Positions 34,496 to 45,593 of a stretch of DNA of 64,000 nt are shown one piece after another (positions within the stretch are counted from its first letter, which is position 1; every line of letters begins with the position of its first letter). The stretch spans positions 1,674,001 to 1,738,000 of the forward strand of contig JAKLTH010000222.1 of NCBI GenBank assembly GCA_025175895.1. Direction: 5' to 3'. The notes beneath the pieces were generated by a model. It was not told the DNA's origin and ran no database searches. It saw only the letters and a list, made by a program, of their open reading frames with translations. The translations under genes and the position numbers were made by a program. This DNA comes from Wurfbainia villosa (taxonomy: Eukaryota; Streptophyta; Magnoliopsida; Zingiberales; Zingiberaceae).

Positions 34496-35423
34496 TGTTT
34501 CCTGCCGAGATGGTGAATGGTGAGGTGTACGCACAGCGAAGATGACAACGGCCGAAGAGATGAAATGGCTTGCAGACCGGGTTGCTTTACCAGATCGAGC
34601 CGAATGAGAACCGGACCGGGTCGGATGAGAACCTGCACAATAAAAAGCGGTCAAGGGTGCCGAGAGGGATCTCGGCCACACCCCTCCAACGCTCAAGGTA
34701 GGGGATCAGGTGGAAGATGTTTTGAGAAACGTAGGAAAAACGAACTTAAGAGTATGTGAACTTACCTCTCCTTGAGGAGGGTCATCCCTCTATATAGGGA
34801 GAGGAAGGGGAGTCCTCTAGGGGACTTTTCACACTCAAGTGATATGACCCTCCGATGACAGACATTATTATTATCATATCTAAAGCAAAGATCCAAACAT
34901 GGCGTGGGTTGCCATTAATACATAATCGTGAGGCACATCTTAATTAAGGCCGCAGCCTAATCCTCTCTCAGAATCTCCGCAGGTAAATCTACCTTTGTAC
35001 AGGGACAGCCATTAATACACGTCGCTTGGTTGATAGGAGGCAAATCTCCATTAATACCGCGGATACTCCTCTGCGCCTTGTCAGAGAATCTTACTTTCTG
35101 TCGGGGATAGGTAGTGACTAGGATCACCAGGTTAGTACAAAGGTGCCAGTTGGATGGTAGAAATCCGGACCGAGACATAGAGTGTCCGGCCGTATAGTAG
35201 AAATCCGGACCGAGACGTAGAGTATCCGGCCTTATGGTAGGAATCCGGACCGAGACGTAGAGTGTCCGGCCTTATGGTAGGAATCCGGACCGGGAGGGAG
35301 GGTGTCCGGTCGTATAGTAGGCATCCGGGCCGAGACGTGAGGGTGTCCGGACCGGGACGTGGAGTGTCCGGCCGCATTAATAATATCAATAATGAGTGAT
35401 GGGCATGCACATACTTGGCATCA
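34496..35423 (-). repeat. Tat element 3' LTR with 40-bp internal array
   Basis: Begins TGTTTCCTGCCGAG and ends TTGGCATCA on the plus strand, matching the right-hand LTR. Bases about 35,157-35,380 are five to six units of 40 bases built on ATCCGGACCGAGACG. The right-hand LTR has one unit more. The G-run directly outside (35,428-35,440, GAGAGGGGGGGTCT on the minus strand) is the likely polypurine tract. Confidence 0.85.
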
Positions 35424-35851
35424 TAAGACCCCCCCTCTCGTGTCTAGTCGAAGGAGAGGTGTGGCTTGACTGACTAGACTGAGTCCTGACCATATCCGAC
35501 CTTCTTTCCTTGACTTAAAGAGGGATGGGGAGCAATGCCGAGGAGGTGCCCCTTGGGAACGGAGAGAAAATCTTCTATAGTGGATCATTAAATGCGGGGA
35601 TATGTCATGATGATCTTACTTCCCGAGATTGCACCCCCTTTCGCCACGCGTCGGCCCGATCCGCGAAGATACTCTCGAGAAACGAGGCGTCACGACTTCT
35701 TTATATATGCCCCTCTTTCCCTGATAGGGTTCCCGATCTTTCGCTCGAAGCTTCTGTCTCCTCTTCTTCTCCGCCGACCTTCTTCCTTTCCTTGCCCCTC
35801 CGACGCTCCTGCCTTCGCAAGTCCTTTTATTTCATATTGAAACCTTTGATC

Positions 35852-37797
35852 ATGGCCGGGCAACCCGATCTATGGTTCCTTAGGACTCGGAGCGTCATCA
35901 CGCACGAGATGCGCCAAGAGATTAGGTCCGTCTACCAGGTTCCCCACTCCTATCGCCTTAGGGTTCCCCTACCAGATCAACGCCCCCACGAACCCCCGAT
36001 AGAGTTTGTTACCTTTTTCCAAGATCAGCTGGCGGCTGGTCTTCGCTTTCCCCTCCACCCTTTTTATTCCGAACTGTCCCATTACTTCCGCATTCCCCTT
36101 CAGCAATTAGCACCAAACTCCTTCGGCCTTATCAATGGCTTTATCATTGTTTTCCTTTTTTACCATCTTCCCCTCTCAGCCGCTTCTTTCCATGCCTGCT
36201 TTGTTCCGAAAAGGAAAGAAGTCGGCGTTTTTTTCTTTACGGCCCGTCAAGAGACCAAGTTTCTGACGAAACTTGTTACCTCTCGCAAGTATTGGAAAAC
36301 CCGATATTTGTTCATACGGCCGGAGTCCCCTTTCCCTTGGCCGAGTGAGTGGCAGCCTGAGCTCCCACCTTCTCCTTCCCTTAGGAGTTTTAAGAGGACT
36401 CGGGATTACCGAGACATAGTGAGAGTCCTCTCGGGACTTAGCTTCGACGTTAATGCCTTACAAGAAGAAGGGCTCCTCCACCATTTTGACCTGAGCCCTG
36501 CCGAGGCCGAGATGAAAGGCACTTTAGGTAAAAATTTCTTCTCCCTCTTTATGTTTCTAACCCTTGACTTGCCTTCTGTCTTTCGCAGCCGAAGTCATGC
36601 TGAAAGCTTCGATCAGCAAGAAGATGAAGTGGAAGAGGGCGCAAATGATTGCCCCTGCGGCGGCTCCAGCCGAGACCTCCGAGGAGGTTGGATCGGATCA
36701 TCTCCCGCCTCCTCGACCATCTATGATGGCCGAGACCATCAGCTCGAGAGAATCCGAGGAGCAGCGGGGATGCCGAAAGAGAAGCCGTACGAGGACGCCT
36801 TCTTCCGAGGACAACCCCCTTTGAGTCTCCCCAATCCAAAGTTTCCCCGATCCGGCGGGACCGAGTGGTACCGCGGCCGAAAACTCTCCGACCCCGGACC
36901 CCCCGTGCGAAGAACACCCGGAGGTCTCTGCGCCTGCACCCGAGCCGAGGCCTCCTCCGACAAACCCTCCTCCCGCGACACCTTCCGGAGGAACTACCTC
37001 GCGGCCGGCTCATAGTTATCTCCGGGAGGTACGGGAGTCAATCGAGGCGTCGGCCAGAGAGAAATCCATTCCCTCCCTCAGCGACGAGATGAACTTGCAC
37101 CTGACTAAGGTTATCGGACTTGCTCCCCTTTTTCTTCTTTCTTTGCGTAACACTTTATCTTCCTTTGCAGTTCTGGGGGTTCCACTTGGAACTAATGTCC
37201 CAGTTGACTCGCCTGTCCACCACTTATCCGGCTATGCAAGCCCAAGTGACGGCCCTTACCACTCAGCTCCGGGACAAGGAGACCGAACTCGGTCTAGCTC
37301 AATCCGAAGCAGCAGTCTCTCGATCCAAGGTCCTGCGTTACGAGGATGATCTACGTGCCCGGGGCCGAGAGATCGATCTCCTACGGCTACAAGCGGCCGA
37401 AGCGGAGGTACTTCGGGCTCGAGTGGAGGAGGCCGAGGCCCGACTACTGCAGGCGAAGCAACATCGGATTGCTCAAGCAGTCGAGGTCGCGCGTTATGCG
37501 GACAACCAAATGGAGGTGGTCAAAACCGACTCGGAGGCAGCCAAAGCCGAGCTGGCTTCCTATAAGGAAGGCGAGGAGGGTCGATGGCAACAACGGAAGC
37601 AGGCCTTCCTTGCTTTGGAGGAGTTCTCCGACCTCCTAGGGGGTCGTATCGCCGACCTTTTGGAAATAGGCTATAATGGGGCCATCCGACACTTCAAAGA
37701 AGCCGGCTATCCACCCGAGGGGGCATCCACCGAGTTCTTGGACCTACAGCGCCTGGTCGACGAGACCCCTGATGAGGAGCTCGGCGGTCTTCCCTAG
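35852..37797 (+). CDS. Spliced antisense gene of the Tat element (gypsy-type transposon domain plus coiled coil)
   Basis: Three exons on the strand opposite gag-pol: 35852-36527, 36589-37109 and 37171-37797. Phases agree (676, 521 and 627 bases), giving about 607 residues. Introns are 61 bases each with GT-AG ends and T-rich TTTCGCAG or CTTTGCAG acceptors. Exon 1 begins MAGQPDLWFLRTR. It holds a domain with LRFPLHPFYSEL, LAPNSFGLINGF and FFFTARQETKF that resembles the plant family PF04195. Exon 2 is basic, then rich in Pro, Ser and Glu. Exon 3 is a long coiled coil. One in-frame TGA at 36822-36824 in exon 2 breaks the frame, which is otherwise open, so this copy is probably a recent pseudogene. 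Antisense genes between pol and the 3' LTR are known in some Tat elements; the function is unknown. An in-frame ATG at 35525 lies upstream. Confidence 0.75.
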
Positions 37798-38066
37798 TCA
37801 TTAGGTTTCTTAGAAATTTTGTAGCCGTATAAGGCCGTATTAGTTTTCTTGTAATCGCACTTTTCAGTTTTATATAAAAAAAAAATTCTCTTATGCTACC
37901 AGTTCCAATAAAGCAGCAGTAAGGTATCGACCAAGTACCTTCATACTATCCCGAGACGGAACTTGTCGAGATGTCGAATTACCCTTAGTGACAGGGATCC
38001 GGATAGGGCTTTAGCATTAATGGAACTTGCCTTGACTCTTGTAAGACAACCCTTGTAACCCATTCT

Positions 38067-38495
38067 GAGATGCACCTTGAGGTGGTTGGCTAGACTGCGC
38101 CGAAAGGGACTACTTATTCCGAGATGCACCGTGGTAGGTGGCTTACTAGAATGCGCCGTAAGGGGCGACTTATTCCGAGATGCACCGTGGTAGGTGGCTT
38201 ACTAGAATGCGCCGTAAGGGGCGACTTATTCCGAGATGCACCGTGGTAGGTGGCTTACTAGAATGCGCCGTAAGGGGCGACTTATTCCGAGATGCACCGT
38301 GGTAGGTGGCTTACTAGAATGCGCCGTAAGGGGCGACTCATTCCGAGATGCACCGTGGTAGGTGGCTTACTAGAATGCACCGTAAGGGGCGACTCATTTC
38401 GAGATGCACCGTGGTAGGTGGCTTACTAGAATGCGCCGTAAGGGACGACTTATTCCGAGATGCACCGTGGTAGGTGGCTTACTAGAATGCAAACA
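38067..38495. repeat. 56-bp tandem array in the Tat element
   Basis: Units start GAGATGCACCGTGGTAGG at 38121, 38177, 38233, 38289, 38345, 38401 and 38457 (last one partial), an exact 56-base period. A diverged 54-base unit is at 38067. The array lies between the ends of the convergent integrase and antisense genes. There is no spacer variation, so it is not CRISPR. Tat/Ogre elements often carry such arrays 3' of pol. Confidence 0.95.
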
Positions 38496-38539
38496 TCTGC
38501 ATATCATTACAAGAGTGGCTTTCTTATTACAGACCGTCC

Positions 38540-40587
38540 TTATATACGATACGGTCTTAAATGGAGAGCATTCCACGGCCGAGCGAGATCTTTTCCCTCT
38601 TGATCTTGTAGGTAATAAGCTCCGGAGCTGAGTTTCTGGACAACCCTATACGGTCCTTCCCATCGAGGGGCTAGCTTACGAACTTCACCAGCAGGTTGAA
38701 TCTTCTTCCACACAAAGTCGCCGGGCTGAAAAGAGCGAGGCACTACTCTCTTATTGTAGGCTTGCGCTATCTTCCTCCGAAAGATACCCATTCGGCTAGC
38801 CGCATTATCTCTTGTCTCGGTCACCAAGTCCAACTCAGCTAGTCTGATATCTCGGGTATCCTCATCCGGGGCGTAGGCTGTGACTCGAGGTGATCCCATT
38901 CCGATCTCTACCGGGACTAAGGCTTCCGACCCGTAAACGAGATGGAAAGGGGTGAGGCCAGTACTATCCTTTGGTGTGTCGTCCTAGAAGCCCATAGAAT
39001 ACTCGGCAGCTCCTCTACCCAGCTTCCCCCGGTGTGATCCAACTTGATTTTGAGCCCCCGAATCAGCTCTCGGTTGGTCACCTCCGCTTGCCCATTGCTT
39101 TGAGGATACGCCACGGAAGTGAAAACCTGCTGAATTTCTAGTTGCTGGCACCACTCCTTGAGTTTTCGCCCTTGAAATTGCCTTCCATTGTCCGAGATCA
39201 GCCTCCTAGGGATGCCAAATCGGCAGACTATATTTTTCCAAAGGAATTTCAGCACTGCTTCCTCTGTTATTTTGGCTAAAGGCTCTGCTTCTACCCATTT
39301 TGAGAAATAGTCTACCGCCACCAGTAGGAATTTCTTCTGATTCGGCCCGAGTGGTAATGGTCCTACGATATCCATTCCCCATTGATCAAAAGGGCAAGAT
39401 GTTACCGAGGCCTTAAGCCACTCGGTGGGTCGCTGAGAGAAGTTTTGATGCTTCTGGCAACTAAGGCATGTGCGGACGCAGTGCGCGGTGTCTTTCTGCA
39501 ACGTAGGCCAAAAATATCCAGCGAGGAGAACCTTTCGGGCTAGGGATGTCCCACCGGAATGATTTCCGCAACAACCCTCATGCAACTCTCTCATGACGTA
39601 CTCGCCTCCTCCGACCGAGATACTTATGAGTGGGCAAAGCCCTTTGTATAGGGTATCTCCCACCAAAGACGAAACCTGCTCTCTTTTCTTAATGATTCGC
39701 GCCTCGGCTTGATTTCCTGGTAATAGCCCTTCTTTCAGATAATTAATCAGAGAAGTCCTCCAATCGGGGGAGTTCTGACGCATGGTCGACGCTTGATCTA
39801 TATGAGCTATGAGTTGCGTCTCAGCCAGGGAATCTTCTAGGCTCCAGGTGGTGAGTGCACTGGCCATGCGAGCTAACTCATCCGCTCGGTTGTCACCGAG
39901 GATCTTATGGAGAGTGACTTCTTGGAATTCGCCACACTCGATAAGCCTCTTGTATAGTCAGAGTCGCGATTGTTGATGTCATAGGAGCTTTGAATTGCTC
40001 AACACCCTGAGAGTCGGAATACAGAGAGACCCGTGATGCCCCCACGTGCCGAGCAGCTCGAAGTCCCGCCAGCAAGGCTTCGTATTCGGCTTCATTATTA
40101 GAGGCCCAAAAATTAAGTTGGACTGCAATCCGGATCATTTCCTCCCGCGGCGATATCAGCAACACCCCTACTCCGCTTCCTTGTTTAGTGGCTGAACCGT
40201 CAACATATATCCTCCACTATTCATTTTTTTCGATTCCGGATGTCTCGGCGAGGAAATCTGCCAACACCTGTGCTTTGAGAGCTGTCCTGGGTTGATATTG
40301 GATGTCGTATTCGGCCATCTTCGTGGTCCATTTAATTAATCGGCCCGACGCCTCAGAATTAGTGAGTATTCTTCCCAGGCTGCTGTTGGTCAGCACTGTG
40401 ATGGGATGGGACAGGAAGTAGGGGCGGAGCTTCCGAGTAGTGATAAGTAGGGCCAGCGCCAACTTCTCTAGGGTGGTGTACCTGCTTTCAGCAGCATTTA
40501 GCAAATGACTTACAAAATAAATAGGTGCTTGTTTACCCTCTTCCAGGCGAAGTAGGACGGATGCTACCGCTTCTTCCGAAGCGGCCA
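38540..40587 (-). pseudogene. Tat pol 3' part: RNase H, archaeal-type RNase H and integrase
   Basis: Continues the RT at 54,081 across the nested insertion. The first RNase H has LNAAESRYTTLEKLALAL and LRPYF and ends LADFLAET at about 40,217. After a stop, the second RNase H follows with VDGSATKQGSG, ASNNEAEYEALLAGL and DSQ (about 40,205-39,910). After another break comes integrase, 39,867-38,917. It has a zinc-binding HHCC region (HEGCCGNH and CVRTCLSCQ) and catalytic Asp-Asp-Glu in GMDIVGP, SDNGRQF and QAEVTNRE. A frameshift near 38,910 separates the C-terminal domain (LAPRWEGPYRV, ending NALHLRPYRI at 38540). The enzymes once copied and inserted the element; this copy is disabled by stops and shifts. 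Confidence 0.85.
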
Positions 40588-40592
40588 GGTAT

Positions 40593-42709
40593 TGTTAAGT
40601 ATAAAAAAAAAAGGAAAAAAAAAAGAAATCCACTATTTCTCTTCCCTCCACTCTTTATCTCTCCACGCTGCAGCCATCCCTTGTCCATCCTCACGCACGC
40701 AACCCCACTACATCACTTCCCATTTTATTTCTTCTCTTCTTCTTTCTTATCCGGCTTCTTTCCCAGCCATGCCCTAGCTGTTCTTCTCCTTTCCGGCCAC
40801 CACAGCAATCACTTTCTTCCATTGTTGGGCTTTCCTAGTGTTGCTATAGGAGTCATTGAAGTTCAACGAAGCAAAGGTCACTGACGAAAGAGGGTAAGAA
40901 TCCCCTTTTCTTTAATTAGCTCTTCACTTTTTGTCTTTTATGTTTATTTCTGTCCAGATCAACTAAATCAACAGGATTCTAGTTGATGCTTTTGTATTGT
41001 TTGTGTTTCCTTTTGATTTGTCTTGTTATTTTCTTTTCCTTCAAAGCAAGAAACCCTAACTTTATTTGTTGTTTTTCTTTTGAGTTGGCTAGGTCCACGT
41101 TTTGTTCTTCCTTCTAGATCCATCAACATTAAGTCAATATTTTCTCCTTCATTTTTTCCTACAACTTAATAGCATCTATCTTTTATGCTTAATTTTCCTT
41201 CCTTGTTTTCATTCAAAAGTCATGTATTTCTGATCAAAGACACACCGTTGATATTCGTTAGCCGTAGTAGCCGTAGTAGTAGTGTCCATTGGGATTTAAA
41301 ATTTTATCGAGCCATGAACTTTGAATTATGGGTAAATTTTTTTAAAATGTTACATTATTATCATTATTAGATATTATTTTGGTTTCTGAGTTATTTCATA
41401 ATTATTTGTAGATACTAGTTCGAGCGGAGCTCGGTGATTGGCCGAGATTCGATGCTTTTGCTGTCAATAAAGGCGGGTACATTCGATCCTTGGACTTTAC
41501 ATGTTCCTTGTGCATGAATAAATAAGATAATTGATTTATTTATATTTGTATAATTGTTTTCAAAATTAGGGATAAAAATGATATTTAAAAATAGCGAAAT
41601 GGGTAATAAATAATTAAATTGATGGAGGGTAAATAATTGATATTACTTTCTGTTCATATATGGGTTTTATATAGGGTGAACATGGGATGGGTTGTTTTAA
41701 AAATTTAAATGGATATTCAGACCTACTCTTCCGCTGATACTTGTCTGCTTATATCATTGACCTTCCTTACTCATGATTATTTCATCTGTTGATACTTGTA
41801 CCTTTTAATGATACAACATATACATATAAATTTTATGTTGGTGATTAATAACTTGAATTAAGTTGATCATTCATGATTTATCCTAAGATGGATACATATA
41901 GTTGAACAAGTATGATAACCGAAGTAAAGTTGAATAATTAAAGAAATGAAAGAGAAATACTAAAAGTGAAAACTCTGAGCCTAGTTTTATACCAGAGTAC
42001 CTGACCCCCACTTGAGTAGTGGTAGCATGAGTTCTTGTCGGTCAGATTTTTGCGCTTCGACGCCTTATTGTTATTTCTTGTTGCATTCCACCGGTGATGA
42101 GGCTTTTAGCCTATACGTCAGATGACGTTATATACACTCTGATGATATTGGCTCCAGTTATTCACTATTTAGTTGATTTATCAGATTGTAGTTGATTTAT
42201 CGGATTCACATTATTGAGAATGTTTATAAAGATGATATATACATATATATGTATGTATAAGAACTTGGAACAAATTAAAAGACTTGAAACAGAAAGGAAA
42301 GAAGAAATTGAAATTTTACATGCTCCTTTGGCCTCTTAAACAAGATTAAATTCATGCACATCTTTCCTTATTACCCGCTTAGCAATCTGTGCTAATGTCT
42401 GCTTTCTTTGGCCTCCAGTTTTGCAGGCTCGAGCACCCTTTTGATATTTCACTGATTTTTGCTGTACATAGAGTTGCTCAGAGATATCGACCTACTGTCT
42501 TCCCGGTTTAGTTTCTATTTCGATGTACTTTGTTTTGTTTTGTCGATTCTTCTATTTAGATGTATTTCTAGCTTATGCTAAATCTATCTTCATTAATATA
42601 GGCATTTTATGGAATTTTTGAAATTACTTGTATTTTATGGTCATTAGGTTCCCTTATTTATAAACTGTCACCGAGCGAGGTACCGAACTGACACCCTCGG
42701 GGCGTGACA
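40593..42709 (+). repeat. 5' LTR of the PPR-carrying element
   Basis: 2,117 bases, TG...CA ends. Near-identical to 51,936-54,075, with small indels (for example around 41,275 and 42,180) where the right copy has a few extra bases. Confidence 0.92.
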
Positions 42710-42716
42710 GTTTTAG

Positions 42717-42730
42717 TGGTATCAGAGCTC
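42717..42730 (+). promoter_or_regulatory. Primer binding site (initiator-Met tRNA type)
   Basis: TGGTATCAGAGCTC lies seven bases inside the 5' LTR. TGGTATCAGAGC is the complement of the 3' end of plant initiator methionine tRNA, the usual primer for many plant Ty1/copia and chromoviral Ty3/gypsy elements. Confidence 0.9.
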
Positions 42731-42909
42731 AGTTTTCGATTTCTTGGGGTTTTGTGTCTTGGATCTTTGTTTTGTTTTAATCTGGAGATTTTTTTTTGAA
42801 CAAAAAGAGATTTAAATGCAAGTCGAATGGTATCTCTGAGCTATAGGATTGATGTGTCTTTTATTGTTGTTTTAAATTCTTTTGATTATAAAGGGTTGTA
42901 AAATTCTAT

Positions 42910-43540
42910 TTGATTTTGTGGGCAATTCCACGTGGTGGAATTACCTATGGTCGGGGTTGGGATAGTAGTTGTGCTTGTAGTCACAGTCAAGGTGGTGATT
43001 GTAGCAATGGCCTAGGTTGTGGTCATGCACGTCGACGTGTCTCTGGCTCTAAGAGAGTCTATCATAATTTAGATGAGACACACATTTCCCTATCTAAGAC
43101 GATACCATAAACTCATACCGGTTTTATTTCTAGAATGGGTAGTCATCTTGAAGTACAACTTCATCCTTCGGAAACACCTGTAGTTGACCCAGCCATTCTC
43201 ACAACATCCAATCTCATGGATAAAGTTCGTATTCCTTTGCTTCTAGTTCAGTTAAGGGTTGTTTTACATTCTTCCAAAGAGACATCGACCCTGGGGAGGC
43301 TTGTACTTGATTAGAGGATATTGAGTGTACTTTACATGACCTATTCAGATACAAAGAGGGTGGAGCTAGTTGTCTATCATTTTCGGAGACAAGCAACCAC
43401 TTGGTAGAAAAAGCAAAAGATTGTTTTTGAGAATCAGGTTATCTCTTGGCAATCATTCAATGAGACATTTGAAAGATAATATTTTTCCGTCGCATTTTGT
43501 ATTGCTAGATGTCAGGAGTTTAGGAGTCTCAAACACAAAC
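42910..43540 (+). pseudogene. Degenerate gypsy gag remnant
   Basis: The first part reads IPRGGITYGRGWDS and a run decayed from a Gly/Arg-rich stretch, as at the start of chromoviral Gag. After several stops, the frame around 43,390-43,530 reads VISWQSFNETFER, a stop, then ARCQEFRSLK, which fits the core of the retrotransposon Gag domain (PF03732). It ends at about 43,540, where PPR sequence begins in another frame. Confidence 0.6.
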
Positions 43541-43544
43541 CGAT

Positions 43545-44187
43545 CAAAGTTGTCCAATCCATGGCCTCCAGAGCAGATGAAGATCTTGATGTTGTACGCA
43601 AAAGCAGGTGAGTGGAGCAACTTAGTACATGCACAGAAGATGTTCGATAAAATGCCTGACAGAAACTCCACTTCGTGGAACACTTTCCATCGTATGCAAG
43701 ATACCAACATGAGCTCAAGCCTTCCTACTCTTTCTTTGGTTGCTCAAACTTGTGGTGCTTTGAAGTCATTGGACAGAGGAAGGTCAGTTCATGCAAAAGT
43801 GATGGTTTTTGGCTACGACGTCGATGTGTTCGTGCAAAATTCTCTCATTGATATGTATGCTGAGTGTAGAGTTTGGGAAGGTTGCAAATTGGTGTTTCAT
43901 CTGATAAAAGAGACAAATCAAGTGAGTTGGAACTCCATCGTATCTAGTTATGTTCATCTCCGATACTATGAGGAAGCCTTGCACATGCTTCTCATAATGC
44001 GGCAAGCTGGTTATCAGTATGACAGGTTCAATCTTGGAAGTGCCTTAACATCATGCGCTGCCTTAACAGATGCAGAGACTGGTTGAGCAATTCACAGATA
44101 CTTAGTGAGGAGATTGTTAGATTCTGATGTTGTGCTGGGCAGTGCCATGGTCAATATGTATGGAAAATGTGGCTAAAATGCCAATAA
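43545..44187 (+). pseudogene. PPR gene, 5' part, captured in the gypsy-type element
   Basis: Reading frame from about 43,545 gives pentatricopeptide repeats of the plant PLS type: LMLYAKAGEW...AQKMFDKMP, VFVQNSLIDMYAECR, VSWNSIVSSYVHL and YDRFNLGSALTSCAAL. A TGA stops it at 44,084-44,086, but the motif continues for about 30 codons (SAMVNMYGKCG) to a second stop, just before the SIRE-like insertion at 44,193. The longest frame starts at an ATG (43370) in gag-derived sequence, so that ATG is not the gene's own start. PPR proteins of this type normally bind organellar RNA; this copy cannot be functional. Confidence 0.8.
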
Positions 44188-44192
44188 AATAA

Positions 44193-45593
44193 TGTTAAGA
44201 CCTTTGTAACGCTAGAGGGGGGGTGATTAGCGTCAATGGAATTCAATCGCGGTTGTGTCTACAAATTCGTTAGCGCAGCGGAATATAGATAATACAATAA
44301 CAATAATGAAAACACAACACGCTAACACGAGTATATAACGTGGTTCGGAACCGCACGGTTCCTACTCCACGGATCGGGCTCAAATGAGCCCTAGCGATGC
44401 CAATCACACACCACTATCAAATAACTCCTTCTCGGAACAATCCGGAGGTGGAGAAACCTCGTACAATATGATTACAACAATAATCAAATGAATACAAGCA
44501 ATATAGTGAAATACAAAGCAATACAAGTAAAGGAAACACTTTACAAATGCTCTTTGAATGCTTGATCACTTGGTTGATCGAGTAGCACTTGGAGACCCTG
44601 AATTGCAGCAGCAACTCGCCCCAAATCGCCTCAAAGAACCATGCCTTTTTCTTCCACCACGAGCTCCATATATAGCTTCAACTCAGGCCGAAAAGTCGAT
44701 CACCGATCGATCGTGACCATCGATCGATGCCATCATTGTCGTGAGACAATGGCTAGTTCCACGTTGGATAAGTCCAACGGAACTACCATCACCGATCGAT
44801 TGTGACTATCGATCGACCGATGGAGTCCTCACTGACCGAGTCTCGACTCCATTCTCGCGGTCGACTCAGCACCGACCGATCGACGATCACGATCGCTGAG
44901 CCATCACCGATCGCTAACCTATGGCACGATCGCTAGGCTATAACCCGCAAATAAACCCTAGTTGACGATCGCCACATGGCAAAACATGAGGTTTTAACTC
45001 AAGTATGGTTCCCCATACTTGCTAGACCACCCTTAGCCTAGACCTAAGCCTTCTAGTCACCTCCATCACGCCTCTCGGATCCTCCAAGTCATCCATGACT
45101 TGTTCATCCATCGCGCTAGCCTTCAGGTGCTTCCGTCGGCTATGTCATGCTAACGGTGTCTACACCGCCAAGGCACATTGGACTTACGCCGCCAAGACTC
45201 CGCTTGGACTTTACGCCGCCAACCATTGGACTTATGCTGCCAAGACTACCGCTTGGACTTTACGCCGCCAATATCAATCCCCTTGGACTTCAAATGCCAA
45301 CCCATGTTGGACTTTCCATGCCAAGACCATGCTTGGACTTCTCAAATGCCAAGACCATGCTTGGACTTTCCCGTGCCAACCCATGTTGGACTTTACAGTG
45401 CCAAGACCCATGCTTGGACTTTTCCCAATGCCAAGTGTCCCACTTGGACTTTCCATGCCAAGTACTCAAGACTTGGACTTTACCAAATGACAATTACATT
45501 GTCATATGTTTTCGCCACATCAAAACACATCAAAACATCACTCGAGCCAAACTCGAGTCCCGTCAATCGCGTGACTGGGCCATTGCACCAACA
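44193..45593 (-). repeat. 3' LTR of the SIRE-like element
   Basis: Plus-strand start TGTTAAGACCTTTGTAACG and end TTGCACCAACA. It contains a CGATCGATCG-rich section (44,690-44,930) and an array of AAGTCCAAG/CTTGGCA units (45,170-45,490), shown reversed on the plus strand. Confidence 0.88.

Noticed and set aside
38067..38495. CRISPR-like spacing
   Set aside because: Units are continuous 56-base tandem repeats with no variable spacers, and the DNA is plant nuclear.
43370..43545. True start codon of the PPR gene at 43,370
   Set aside because: This ATG lies in gag-derived sequence out of the gag frame, and PPR homology begins only near 43,545.
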